A DNA stretch of 40,308 nt from positions 1 through 40,308 of the forward strand of contig JAHFOV010000016.1 of NCBI GenBank assembly GCA_023261505.1, given 5' to 3'. The stretch is from Planctomycetota bacterium. GTDB lineage: Bacteria; Planctomycetota; Brocadiia; Brocadiales; Bathyanammoxibiaceae. The position numbers and the translations under genes are program-made. This document shows, piece after piece, positions 23,902 through 31,979 of the stretch. The notes below the pieces were generated by a model. The model made no database searches. It was not told the DNA's origin and worked only from the letters and a program-made list of their open reading frames with translations. The stretch's first letter is position 1, and each line of letters opens with the position of its first letter.

Positions 23902-24480
23902 TTATCTATTTATGAGAGCAAAGGTATCTATAGTGGCAGAAAGATGGACTCCTTCGGCATTGTCTAGTTTTTTTAGCTTCAATTCCTTTACTTGACAGAA
24001 AAAATCCTCATCGTTCTCAAGTTGGTAAAGAAATTTCTGCAGTTTTTCTGCCTTGGGGATGGCTTCTATTTCTATAGCCATTTCTAACTTGAGTAAAAGC
24101 GGATCATTACACAGCGCTTCCTTTTGTGTAACATCGCTCTTTGAGAGGACCAGGCCGTTCTGTGCGGATATTTTTTTAAGAAGTCTAGGTATTTCTGTTA
24201 AGACCTGCCCCTCATAGGTAGCCTTTATAAGCCTTATGCCTCCCCATGGCTTAGAGCTAGAGGCTTCTGTCTTTATGAGTTTTTCCCTGCTGATAAGGGC
24301 CTGAAGTTTTCTAAGCAGTGTGGCTTTTTCTTTAAGCTCACTATCTAGCGCTGCATTACTGAAGGCAGACATAAAGTCTAAGTAATAAAACAGCACAAAC
24401 CCAGCTATTGATATTACTACCCATATAAGGGCCTTCTCTCTCTTATTTCTTGTTAAATAGTATTCCCTAAGTCCTCTCAT
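23902..24480 (-). CDS. gspM: Type II secretion protein GspM/PilO-like
   Basis: A 192-residue protein with a short cytoplasmic tail, one membrane helix (about 19-35, LIWVVISIAGFVLFYYL), a coiled-coil stretch and a ferredoxin-like periplasmic domain; this is the GspM/PilO plan. Direct sequence conservation in this family is low, so the call rests on topology and position between gspL and gspC. It overlaps gspL by 14 bases. Confidence 0.78.
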   Translation of the reverse strand: MRGLREYYLTRNKREKALIWVVISIAGFVLFYYLDFMSAFSNAALDSELKEKATLLRKLQALISREKLIKTEASSSKPWGGIRLIKATYEGQVLTEIPRLLKKISAQNGLVLSKSDVTQKEALCNDPLLLKLEMAIEIEAIPKAEKLQKFLYQLENDEDFFCQVKELKLKKLDNAEGVHLSATIDTFALINR

Positions 24481-25825
24481 GTAGCTCTTCTCGCAAGATA
24501 TTACCCTTCAAATGAAAGTGGTCTTTACCATCCTTATCCTTTATCACTGGTGGGATTATCTCGACGTTAGAGAATATAGGAGAATTTTCTAGTAGAAACA
24601 TGGTCTCCGCCAGGGAGGTGGTGAACCCTTCCACCTCAAAGGTGTTCTGCTTTACTGAAAATTCCGTTATCCATGCGTCCTGAGGTAGAAGGGTGGAAAA
24701 CTCTAGCAATATGTCAGCCGTAGTGACATAGTCTTTTTGAGACGCCACAACTGCATCTAATGCCTTTTGAGCCCTTGCCGCTCCTTCGAGCTTCTTTAAT
24801 GTGAAGGCCTGTTTCTTTATCCCTTCTATTTCCGCCTCGACAAGGTTTAGTCTTTCTTTTTTCTTTATTTGTGAAATCTGTGGTATGGCAAACAAAAGAG
24901 AAAGTAGGAGGGTTATCAGGGATACCAAATAAAGGTTCTGATAATTTGTTCTCCTCTTATGCGGCCTCAGGAGGTCAAAATCATAAGGGTGAGCGTATGT
25001 CTCATAAAGGGCCGCACCCGTACTCTCCCAGGAGTAATCCAGGTATGTGACAAAGGTTGACTCTGGGAGGACATCGAGAATATTCTGAGAAAGCTTATTT
25101 TCCTCAAACCCAACAGCAAGGATTGCCGTGGGAGAGTATTGTTGCAGACTTTGTTTTAGTTCTTCGTCACCATTACAGATGCGTGTCCCGGCAAGCCCTC
25201 TCATGTGGTAGAAATTATAAATATACCCCTCCTCTCCGTTCCTGTATAAACATACCACCTTTTCTGCCTTCTTCTCTAGCATAGGTATAAAGGCCAGGGG
25301 CGAGGGGATGATGCGTGAAGGCATTAGCCCCATTACGTCCAGCTTTTCAAGGACATTCTCCAGTTCTCTTTTGTTTACCGCAAAGAGGCAGACCTTCTTG
25401 CCCAAAGCGGATTCCTCCACCGCATTTAGCGAGTTGCATGGGTAAAGGTCAAAGTAGGCCTCCCCGGGTCCTATTGGAAAAAGGCTATCCAGTTGGAGGG
25501 CAAGGGTTTCCCTTAACTCGCGAAGGTTTGTATTACTTACGTATAATTCCCTAACCATAGTCCTCTCTCTGGGCCAGGAAAGGATAATTGGTTTCCATTG
25601 ACCCTTTATGGCAAGGGGGTTTGCTCTCAATGCGGAAGGCTCCCGGGACAAAAAATCTTTTACAGTGAATGACCTTAGCTGGGTACTGAACCGCTTTGTT
25701 GAGTCACTAACAAGAAGGTCGTCTCCCCTCAAGGCAAGACCTACGAAAGACGGGAAGAAGGTGCTTATACGTCCACCCGAAGCAGATTTGTTTTTATTCC
25801 GGGTATACGGCAAGGATGCTTTCAT
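24467..25825 (-). CDS. gspL: Type II secretion protein GspL (PilM-PilN-like fusion)
   Basis: A 452-residue protein. The N-terminal 270 residues form an actin-like cytoplasmic domain (IILSWPRERTMVRELYVSN; LLVSDSTKRF) that binds GspE. One membrane helix follows at about 293-312 (LYLVSLITLLLSLLFAIPQI), then a coiled coil and a PilN-type periplasmic domain (LEFSTLLPQDAWITEFSVKQ). It overlaps gspK by 32 bases and gspM by 14, consistent with coupled translation in fixed ratios. Confidence 0.85.
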   Translation of the reverse strand: MKASLPYTRNKNKSASGGRISTFFPSFVGLALRGDDLLVSDSTKRFSTQLRSFTVKDFLSREPSALRANPLAIKGQWKPIILSWPRERTMVRELYVSNTNLRELRETLALQLDSLFPIGPGEAYFDLYPCNSLNAVEESALGKKVCLFAVNKRELENVLEKLDVMGLMPSRIIPSPLAFIPMLEKKAEKVVCLYRNGEEGYIYNFYHMRGLAGTRICNGDEELKQSLQQYSPTAILAVGFEENKLSQNILDVLPESTFVTYLDYSWESTGAALYETYAHPYDFDLLRPHKRRTNYQNLYLVSLITLLLSLLFAIPQISQIKKKERLNLVEAEIEGIKKQAFTLKKLEGAARAQKALDAVVASQKDYVTTADILLEFSTLLPQDAWITEFSVKQNTFEVEGFTTSLAETMFLLENSPIFSNVEIIPPVIKDKDGKDHFHLKGNILREELHERT

Positions 25826-26984
25826 TGCTTTTATCCACTACTAATGTGTATTGACGGCCCGTGGAACCAACAGAACGAATACTTAAATAAGGAGAATAAT
25901 TGACATTCATGGCGGCCCTGATGTCGTCAAAATCTTTTCCTGCCACCCCAAACTTAAAAAACAGGTCTTTCAACTCATCAAGGTTCGTTATACCGTTTTT
26001 TTCCTTAACAAGTGCGACCACCTCATCCGCCTCTTGAAGGCCAATTCCCAGCACTGCATGGATAACTTCCCTTGAGGCACTATTGATATTAATTTTAAGT
26101 TCTTTACCGTAGATTGTTAAATCCTTTTCTACTTTTCCATAAATCTCTGGACTTACCCCTTTTATCAAGGTAAGCTCTTCCAGATAGTTCAGGGGACCAT
26201 TCCTGCAAGAGTAGGGTTCCGGTAAGGATTCATAATACTTGCTCTCTGCACCTCTGGGCTGAGGGACATCATCCTTATCCAGCCAATCTAACAGACAGTC
26301 TGTTATTATTTCTGCCTCCTGCTGGCTTACCCCCCTGACCTCCAGCAGCCTCTTGAATATGTCCTTCTTCTTGTCAACTAGGGCGTTAACGTTCAGCTTT
26401 CCACCTTCATCCTCTACAAAGACAGAGTATTTCTTTTCTTTAAGTTCAAGGGTATAGGGTTGAAGTTGCGGTTTCCAGTAGTCTTTTTTGGCCTCGTCCT
26501 CTTTTAAAACCTCCTCGTGCCCTTCTAGAATCCCCTCGGATTCAAAATCTGATTGCTCTTCCACATTACCCTCAGTCTCTCCCTCACTCCCCGCTAGGTC
26601 TTCTTCCTGTTTCGGTGGTATATTTTCCTCTACTTGCTGCACTTTTTGGGATTTATCCTCCCCTTTTTGCTCTTTTTGGGGGGATTTTTCCCCTTGCGTA
26701 GCCTCAGTCTTTACTGGAAGCTTCTGGAGGGCAATAAGGCATGCCCCCCTCAGGTTATAACCTTCCTTCACCTTTCCCAGGCAGGCTCCCTCCAATTGAG
26801 CATTGTACCTTAAATTCTTTGTAAAACTTAATAAGACCAGGGACAAGAGCGCTATTGCCCAGAGGACGAAGAAAAGGACGTAGCCACTATTGGTGCTATA
26901 AGCGTTTTCTGCTCTTTCCCCTGAATAAGGGTAAGTTTCAACGCCCTGGGAATTTTTCCGACATCCGTCCATTCGGCCTTCCAT
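25794..26984 (-). CDS. gspK: Type II secretion minor pseudopilin GspK with a long acidic insert
   Basis: A 396-residue pseudopilin that caps the pseudopilus. Prepilin site SG/YVLFFVLWAIALLSLVLLSF at about 34-53; the residue after Tyr follows the GspK pattern, lacking Glu5. The GspK core begins FVEDEGGKLNVNALVDKK and includes LDWLDKDDVPQPRGAE and helix-hairpin-helix-type repeats (INSASREVIHAVLGIG). Between helix and core lies about 85 residues of Glu/Lys/Gln-rich, low-complexity sequence not usual in this family. No ATG, GTG or TTG occurs after the first codons, so the 133-base overlap with gspJ seems real; GTGGAGAA lies at good distance upstream of the ATG at 26984. Confidence 0.88.
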   Translation of the reverse strand: MEGRMDGCRKNSQGVETYPYSGERAENAYSTNSGYVLFFVLWAIALLSLVLLSFTKNLRYNAQLEGACLGKVKEGYNLRGACLIALQKLPVKTEATQGEKSPQKEQKGEDKSQKVQQVEENIPPKQEEDLAGSEGETEGNVEEQSDFESEGILEGHEEVLKEDEAKKDYWKPQLQPYTLELKEKKYSVFVEDEGGKLNVNALVDKKKDIFKRLLEVRGVSQQEAEIITDCLLDWLDKDDVPQPRGAESKYYESLPEPYSCRNGPLNYLEELTLIKGVSPEIYGKVEKDLTIYGKELKININSASREVIHAVLGIGLQEADEVVALVKEKNGITNLDELKDLFFKFGVAGKDFDDIRAAMNVNYSPYLSIRSVGSTGRQYTLVVDKSNESILAVYPE

Positions 26985-27478
26985 GGGTTATTCTCCACTT
27001 CTTCTCCAAGGTATTCAAAACTGATTCCATCGTAACCCTTCAGAAAAACTAATCCTTCAGAGTCTCCTTTCTCTTTTTTCTGGGCTAATCCTGGCGGAGT
27101 AATTCTTTTTTCCTCATATATCAGACTGTACTTATTTCCTTCATCCTTATAGACAGAATAGTGTGCCTCAACCAAGAACCCTTTGCCGCGGATATTTAAA
27201 ACTACTGGGGTTGCAAAGTTTAGCCCTTCCTTTTTGCCAACAAATAGTAAATTTGTTGAATCGGTTACACGGATGGCTGATACTTGTTCTCTCCAGAATT
27301 CCAGTGCCGCAGTCTCCCTAAAGTCTCCTTGTAGCCACCTCTCTCCCCTTGCCATAAGGTCCACAGAAGACTTAATGATTGTACCCGAGGCCACTACTAG
27401 AGCAACACCTATAGTCAAGGCTACTAACAGCTCTAGTAGAGTAAAACCATCAACGCTTCTTGTTTTGTATCCTGACAC
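26852..27478 (-). CDS. gspJ: Type II secretion minor pseudopilin GspJ
   Basis: A 208-residue pseudopilin with the prepilin site DG/FTLLELLVALTIGVALVVA about residue 11, mature Glu5 present, and a beta-rich C-terminal domain (LKGYDGISFEYLG, then WKAEWTDVGKIPRALKLTL) characteristic of GspJ. The start is a GTG at 27478 within the end of gspI (29-base overlap). Its last 44 codons are also the first codons of gspK in another frame. Confidence 0.88.
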   Translation of the reverse strand: MSGYKTRSVDGFTLLELLVALTIGVALVVASGTIIKSSVDLMARGERWLQGDFRETAALEFWREQVSAIRVTDSTNLLFVGKKEGLNFATPVVLNIRGKGFLVEAHYSVYKDEGNKYSLIYEEKRITPPGLAQKKEKGDSEGLVFLKGYDGISFEYLGEEVENNPWKAEWTDVGKIPRALKLTLIQGKEQKTLIAPIVATSFSSSSGQ

Positions 27479-27851
27479 CCTGAAGATAAATGTCTGCTAA
27501 AGTTACATCGTAAAGGAAGATACCTTCATTCTCCTCACTAGCCTGCTCCACCACCTTCCACGGCAATCCATCACCGGTCTTACCACTCCAAACCTTTTTA
27601 TTTTCCACCCCTTCAAATTTACCTCCTAGTATTCCCAGGCAGGCCTCTTCTGTCTTGTTAATGGCGTGGAGAGTATTCGTGTTCTTTTCCTTCAGCTTTC
27701 GCGTAATGTAGAGGTGGTCGGCGACTATACTCAAAAGGAGTACTACGCACATTCCCATTAGGGCCATCCCCACAAGCACCTCCAATAGGGTGAAGCCCCA
27801 ACTATTGAACCACCACACTTTCTTTCGCTGTTTTACTACGCAATCTTTCAA
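27450..27851 (-). CDS. gspI: Type II secretion minor pseudopilin GspI
   Basis: A 133-residue pseudopilin with prepilin site WG/FTLLEVLVGMALMGMCVV and a short C-terminal domain containing TEEACLGILGGK, as in GspI. The frame opens with TTG at 27851, inside the gspD coding end; a GTG at 27818 would give a leader of 8 residues, closer to the norm. Either way the gene overlaps gspD (50 or 17 bases). Confidence 0.85.
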   Translation of the reverse strand: MKDCVVKQRKKVWWFNSWGFTLLEVLVGMALMGMCVVLLLSIVADHLYITRKLKEKNTNTLHAINKTEEACLGILGGKFEGVENKKVWSGKTGDGLPWKVVEQASEENEGIFLYDVTLADIYLQGVRIQNKKR

Positions 27852-29931
27852 TGGCCTTCAGCTTATTCTCAAAATCCTTGGTTATTTTATCAGCCTCTTC
27901 AGGGCTGCTCACTATAAAAGGGGTTAATACTAAAAGTAGTTCTGTTTTCTTTTTTGTGATATCTTGAGATTTAAAGAGATTTCCCAATAGAGGCACACTG
28001 CCGAGGACTGGTATCCGTTTAACACTCTTGGTATTGTTTATATCTATAATACTCCCCAGCACAATAGTCCGCCCATTTTCTACCACTAGGGAGGTGGTAG
28101 CCTTCCTAGTAGTAAAGGAGGGGAAGGTTGTACCTGTCGCTCCTATAGTAACAGATGGCCCAATGAAGGTCACTTCCTGGGTGACATCCATGGTAACCAT
28201 ATTGTTCTCCCCAATCCGTGGGGTTACTGTAAGTATTGTGCCTATATCCTTATATTGGATAGCGTTTTGAGTTGCAATCGTAGCACCTGCCTGTGGAGTG
28301 CCACCAGCAATAGGTACTTGAACCTGTGACGTTGCTATTGGCTGTTGCGAACCCACTTGAATAACTGCCTTTTGTTCATGGCGCACGATTATTCTTGGGG
28401 TGGACAATACCTCTACATGGGTAGTTTGAGCCAAAAAGTTAATAATGACATCAACGTCTTTTTGGAGTAAAAAGAGCTTGGTGCCCCCAGGAAGTGTTAC
28501 ATTCGGAGAAGGTGGAGGTACAGTTCCTCTCCCTATACCAGTAACCCCAGTGGGCTGTAGGCTTACGGCAAATCCTTCGTTTAGAGTTCCATTGTTTCTG
28601 AAGAAGTACTCCACTCCATAAGACAAGGCATCGTCTAAAGTTACCTCAGCGATGAGCACTTCTATTAGCACCTGTTTCGGGGTGGCGTCCATTACCTCAA
28701 TAATCCTGCGGATATTTTGATAATCCTGAGGCAGGGCTTTAATGACAAGAGAGTTGCTGTCTGCGTCGGCTATAACCTTGACGGCACCTGCCTGCGTTAC
28801 AGGACCAGCAGCTTTGCCCGGCTCACCAGGTGGCCCAGGGACAGGGGCCTTCAGCCCTCCTTCCTTGGCAAAAAGATCGTTGAGTATGGAAGCCATAGAG
28901 TCGGCCTTTTTGTGTTGCAACTTATATATGTATAGCTGGGCCTCCCCAGGGGATCTTACATCCAGATGCTTTATCCAGAAGTCGACGGTGGGCAACATCT
29001 CAGGGTTTGCCACAGCTACCAGGAGCTTATTGGTATCGCTCATGGGGATAAATCCAATCTGGGCAGCGGGCCCTTTTGGGGGCGCCCCCAAACTATTGAC
29101 AAGGGACTCTAAATCCTTGGCCAGGTTATCTACATTCACGTGTTTGATATCATAAAACTTTACGGCTTTACCAGCAAAAAAGGGAATGTCAAAGGCGTCT
29201 ATCATCGCAACAATACGCTCTATGTTAGAAGCCTTGTCCACTACCACAATAGCATGGGCATCGTTGGGTGCCATTACTATTCCCGCAGGGGTCATAAAAG
29301 CCCTCAGAGCTGGAATTAACATCTGTGGGGCCACATAGTTCAGAGGAACTACCTGGGTAACGATGTCCGCTCCCTTCTTCTCTATCTTTTCCCCAAGGCT
29401 AAGAGTTCCAGGTTCCATCTTTGCTCTTTCTAATAGGGTGACTTCTACCAGGCCGTCTCTTTTCACAAGGGCAAGGTCGTGGACGTTCAAGACTGTCTGG
29501 ATTATATTCAGCATCTCATCTTTATAGAATTGCCCCACCATGCGGAAGGTTAACTCCCCACCCACCTTCTTGTCTATGACATAGTTAACGTTCAGAAGTT
29601 CCCCCAGTAGTACTTTCAAAACTTCTCTTACATCTGCAGATTGAAAGGTTATTGATACAGGTAGCTTCTCCCCCACAGGGGGTGGCAGTATTACCTCTGG
29701 AGCCTTCAGTTCCCTGGGAGTAATAACCTCAGCGGTCAGAGGTGTCTCTTTTTGTACGGCTTCCTCTTTGGTTATCTGCCACTCCCATTGTTTGGTCTCT
29801 TTAGAAGTAGATGTTTTGGGAGCTTCTTGGGCGGTAGAAACGGACTCACCCTTTTGTGCCTTTGTAGTAAAGCACCCAACCATTTCTAGGGCTATCAGAA
29901 AAAATAGTACTAAGCGTAACCCTTTCTTCAT
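27802..29931 (-). CDS. gspD: Type II secretion outer-membrane secretin GspD
   Basis: A 709-residue secretin that forms the outer-membrane channel. N-terminal signal with a lipobox ending MVGC (Cys20), so it is probably a lipoprotein that may not need a separate pilotin. The periplasmic N0 domain (ITFQSADVREVLKVLLGEL) is followed by N1-N3 repeats (VPLNYVAPQMLIPALR; YKLQHKKADSMASILNDLF). The C-terminal secretin domain contains VLIEVLIAEVTLDDALSYGVE and the signature VPVLGSIPLLGNLF-like segment (here RIPVLGSVPLLGNLF). It is the first gene of the D-I-J-K-L-M-C-F arm and has its own promoter. Confidence 0.95.
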   Translation of the reverse strand: MKKGLRLVLFFLIALEMVGCFTTKAQKGESVSTAQEAPKTSTSKETKQWEWQITKEEAVQKETPLTAEVITPRELKAPEVILPPPVGEKLPVSITFQSADVREVLKVLLGELLNVNYVIDKKVGGELTFRMVGQFYKDEMLNIIQTVLNVHDLALVKRDGLVEVTLLERAKMEPGTLSLGEKIEKKGADIVTQVVPLNYVAPQMLIPALRAFMTPAGIVMAPNDAHAIVVVDKASNIERIVAMIDAFDIPFFAGKAVKFYDIKHVNVDNLAKDLESLVNSLGAPPKGPAAQIGFIPMSDTNKLLVAVANPEMLPTVDFWIKHLDVRSPGEAQLYIYKLQHKKADSMASILNDLFAKEGGLKAPVPGPPGEPGKAAGPVTQAGAVKVIADADSNSLVIKALPQDYQNIRRIIEVMDATPKQVLIEVLIAEVTLDDALSYGVEYFFRNNGTLNEGFAVSLQPTGVTGIGRGTVPPPSPNVTLPGGTKLFLLQKDVDVIINFLAQTTHVEVLSTPRIIVRHEQKAVIQVGSQQPIATSQVQVPIAGGTPQAGATIATQNAIQYKDIGTILTVTPRIGENNMVTMDVTQEVTFIGPSVTIGATGTTFPSFTTRKATTSLVVENGRTIVLGSIIDINNTKSVKRIPVLGSVPLLGNLFKSQDITKKKTELLLVLTPFIVSSPEEADKITKDFENKLKAIERLRSKTAKESVVVQ

Positions 29932-29979
29932 ATCACTTCACTATTTCACTTCTGAACGCCCTCCCCGTATCAACAAAAA

Positions 29980-30008
29980 ATGTTAAACCTTACGGGCCAT
30001 TTTGTAAA
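29980..30008 (-). promoter_or_regulatory. Sigma70-like promoter of the gspD-F arm
   Basis: Minus strand: TTTACA (30008-30003), a 17-base spacer, TAACAT (29985-29980). The start site would be near 29973, about 42 bases before the gspD ATG. Confidence 0.55.
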
Positions 30009-30089
30009 GAAAAATCTTTCGTAATTATGTGAAGTATATGGACATGGGTTACACTTTAGATAAGATTGCTACTACCAGAGCATGCACCG

Positions 30090-30488
30090 CTATGATATTA
30101 CTGCCTGTGGGAATGTATCGGTGTCTCGTGGTTCAAAAGAGATATCCGTAGAGTAAATTAGGTACATATCTCCCTCCCCAATGTTCTTGAATCCATGGAT
30201 AACTCTAGGAGGTACTTTGACTACCCTTAGCTCATCATCCCCCAGGGTTATTTCGGAGGTCTTACGGTTGTCTATATCCTCAAGCACCAGTTTCATCCTG
30301 CCCTTTATGACGCAGTACCACTCTGTCTTATGTAGGTGGTAGTGATTACCCTTGACCATTCCAGGGGTGGCAACTGTAAGATTTACTTGGGCAATCTTTT
30401 CTATTCCGAACTCCTTGCGGAATAGCTCCACAAACCACCCCCTGTGGTCTTGGAGGACTTTAAGGTCTTTTATCTCTATACCTTGCAT
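30090..30488 (-). CDS. Cupin protein related to dTDP-sugar epimerases/isomerases (RmlC/WxcM-like)
   Basis: A 132-residue single cupin domain. DHRGWFVELFRKEFG and NHYHLHKTEWYCVIKGRMKLVLED, followed by KVPPRVIHGFKNIG, resemble dTDP-4-dehydrorhamnose 3,5-epimerase and the short WxcM/FdtA sugar-isomerase cupins acting in nucleotide-sugar synthesis. It is shorter than RmlC (about 180 residues) and no other sugar gene is adjacent, so the substrate is not clear. A good ribosome site (TAGGAGG) precedes the ATG. Confidence 0.8.
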   Translation of the reverse strand: MQGIEIKDLKVLQDHRGWFVELFRKEFGIEKIAQVNLTVATPGMVKGNHYHLHKTEWYCVIKGRMKLVLEDIDNRKTSEITLGDDELRVVKVPPRVIHGFKNIGEGDMYLIYSTDISFEPRDTDTFPQAVIS

Positions 30489-30563
30489 TTACCCTCCTAT
30501 TCGTTATGGGAGATTTTAAGGGGAAGAGGCAAGAAATTAAGAGGAAGGTTCAATTCTGTCTGA

Positions 30564-30592
30564 TTGACATGGCAAGCCACCTTTGCTAATCT
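30564..30592 (+). promoter_or_regulatory. Possible promoter upstream of the M50B-like gene
   Basis: TTGACA (30564-30569, perfect -35), 17-base spacer, TAATCT (30587-30592; only three matches to the -10 consensus). It lies about 70-130 bases before the M50B-like gene, depending on the start used. Confidence 0.4.
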
Positions 30593-30724
30593 ATTGCCCA
30601 GGTGAGGGTTTATGGCCGAGCTTATTAGGCAAGCATAGCGTTAACAAAGAGGAGGTTTAAAATCTACGTCGCCCTTGCAGTATGGCTTATAGGAGTTATT
30701 TTCCTGAGTTTTGGGATAAAGGCC

Positions 30725-31405
30725 TTGTGGTCAAGGTACTTTTGGTGGCTTAATCTTCTTCTCTACCCTGGTATAGTAATTCATGAACTAAGCCACGCCA
30801 TCCTTTGTCTGGTTACAGGTGCTACAATAACGGAGTTTAACCTGTTGAGGTTAAAAGATGTAGAGATAAAGTATGATACACCTAAAGTGCCTGTCTTTGG
30901 TGATTTCTTAATAGTTTTCGCTCCCATTGTGGCATGTACTACAGTATGGATGAGTATTTCTTTTGCCTTGAGTAACCCTGTGGACATTAAGGCCTCCCTT
31001 CCTAATGACATAGCCTTTACAAGTCAAGGCTTTTTTCAATTTGCAAAGGACCTTGTTGACACAGTGAAGTTCACCACCTTAGGACTCTGGCAGACTGCTG
31101 ACATTCGTAACCCCAGGTGGGTTGGCTTTATCATTGCAACCATCATATTCACGGTCTCTATGGCTCCACAAGCAAAAGATCTTAAATACCTCATCCCTGG
31201 GATAGTAATCCTTGCTGCTATTTTGTTTTTCCTGGCAAAGTTCAATATAGGGGTTAGTCCATGGATTGTTGGCAGTTTGTCTTATTTCTGGACAGCGGTG
31301 AACCTCGCTGGTTGCATGCTCCTTAGCATCCTTTTTCTCACATCCATTGCCATGGGGATATATTCAGCCGTTAAACTAACAACACGCAAAGGGAAGGGTG
31401 AATGA
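30725..31405 (+). CDS. M50B-like membrane metalloprotease
   Basis: A multi-pass membrane protein with the zinc motif HELSHA (near residue 20 from the TTG at 30725) inside a hydrophobic segment, followed by GATITEFNLL, as in the Peptidase_M50B family. Four or five further hydrophobic segments follow. The first canonical start, TTG 30725, has only a weak ribosome site. The frame stays open upstream through a further predicted helix (YVALAVWLIGVIFLSFG) to an ATC at 30662 that sits 6 bases after GAGGAGG. The true start may therefore be non-canonical. It overlaps the next gene by 4 bases (ATGA). Confidence 0.75.
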   Translation: MWSRYFWWLNLLLYPGIVIHELSHAILCLVTGATITEFNLLRLKDVEIKYDTPKVPVFGDFLIVFAPIVACTTVWMSISFALSNPVDIKASLPNDIAFTSQGFFQFAKDLVDTVKFTTLGLWQTADIRNPRWVGFIIATIIFTVSMAPQAKDLKYLIPGIVILAAILFFLAKFNIGVSPWIVGSLSYFWTAVNLAGCMLLSILFLTSIAMGIYSAVKLTTRKGKGE

Positions 31406-31965
31406 GGCAGGAGTTATTTTATACCAGCTTCAGAGCGGCAATAGGCCTGGTGCAAGTGGTATGGGATTCTAAGGGGTTGCTCTTTATTTCCTTTCCTGAT
31501 ATGCCCGAGAATGATTTATTAAGAGAGGCGAAGAAGAGGTTTGGGATAGCGCCCACGAAAGGAGAAAGCCCCGCGGGTAAGGCAGTAGAACTCCTTAAGA
31601 GGTATTTCTCGGGTGAGGAGGTCGATTTTTCTGGAATACCGCTGGATTTAGCCCAGGGTACTAGCTTTCAGCAAACGGTATGGAAAAAGCTAATGGAAAT
31701 ACCCTATGGGGAGGTCAGGAGCTACGGTTGGGTTGCAAGAGAGGTAGGATGTGCTAGAGCGGTAAGAGCAGTAGGACGGGCCTGTGGTCAAAACCCATTA
31801 CCGCCCATTGTTCCCTGCCACAGGGTGGTGGGCTCAAGGGGAGAGTTGAAGGGGTATTCGGGTCCAGGGGGAGTTAGTTTAAAGAAAACCTTATTGGAGC
31901 TAGAGGGGGCCAATATCACATCTGTAGGGGCAGGTTTTACACCTGCCCATTTTACTCCATGCTAA
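31402..31965 (+). CDS. ogt: Methylated-DNA-protein cysteine methyltransferase
   Basis: A 187-residue suicide DNA repair protein that removes alkyl groups from O6-alkylguanine. The active-site motif PCHRVV is at about 139-144, preceded by the helix-turn-helix (ARAVRAVGRACGQNP, with the Arg finger) and followed by GGVSLKKTLLELEG. Family members end near LLxLEGA; here about 17 extra residues (ITSVGAGFTPAHFTPC and so on) are encoded by a palindrome, GGGCAGGT/ACCTGCCC, so the tail is probably an accidental extension. It is translationally coupled to the M50B-like gene and followed by the M48 gene. Confidence 0.93.
   Translation: MRQELFYTSFRAAIGLVQVVWDSKGLLFISFPDMPENDLLREAKKRFGIAPTKGESPAGKAVELLKRYFSGEEVDFSGIPLDLAQGTSFQQTVWKKLMEIPYGEVRSYGWVAREVGCARAVRAVGRACGQNPLPPIVPCHRVVGSRGELKGYSGPGGVSLKKTLLELEGANITSVGAGFTPAHFTPC
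31928..31948 (+). repeat. Palindrome forming the 3' end of the ogt coding region
   Basis: GGGCAGGT (31928-31935) and ACCTGCCC (31941-31948), 5-base loop, preceded by TGTAG. Same family as the palindromes at 3869, 11294 and 12062. Confidence 0.8.
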
Positions 31966-31979
31966 AAGGAGAGAAGTAG

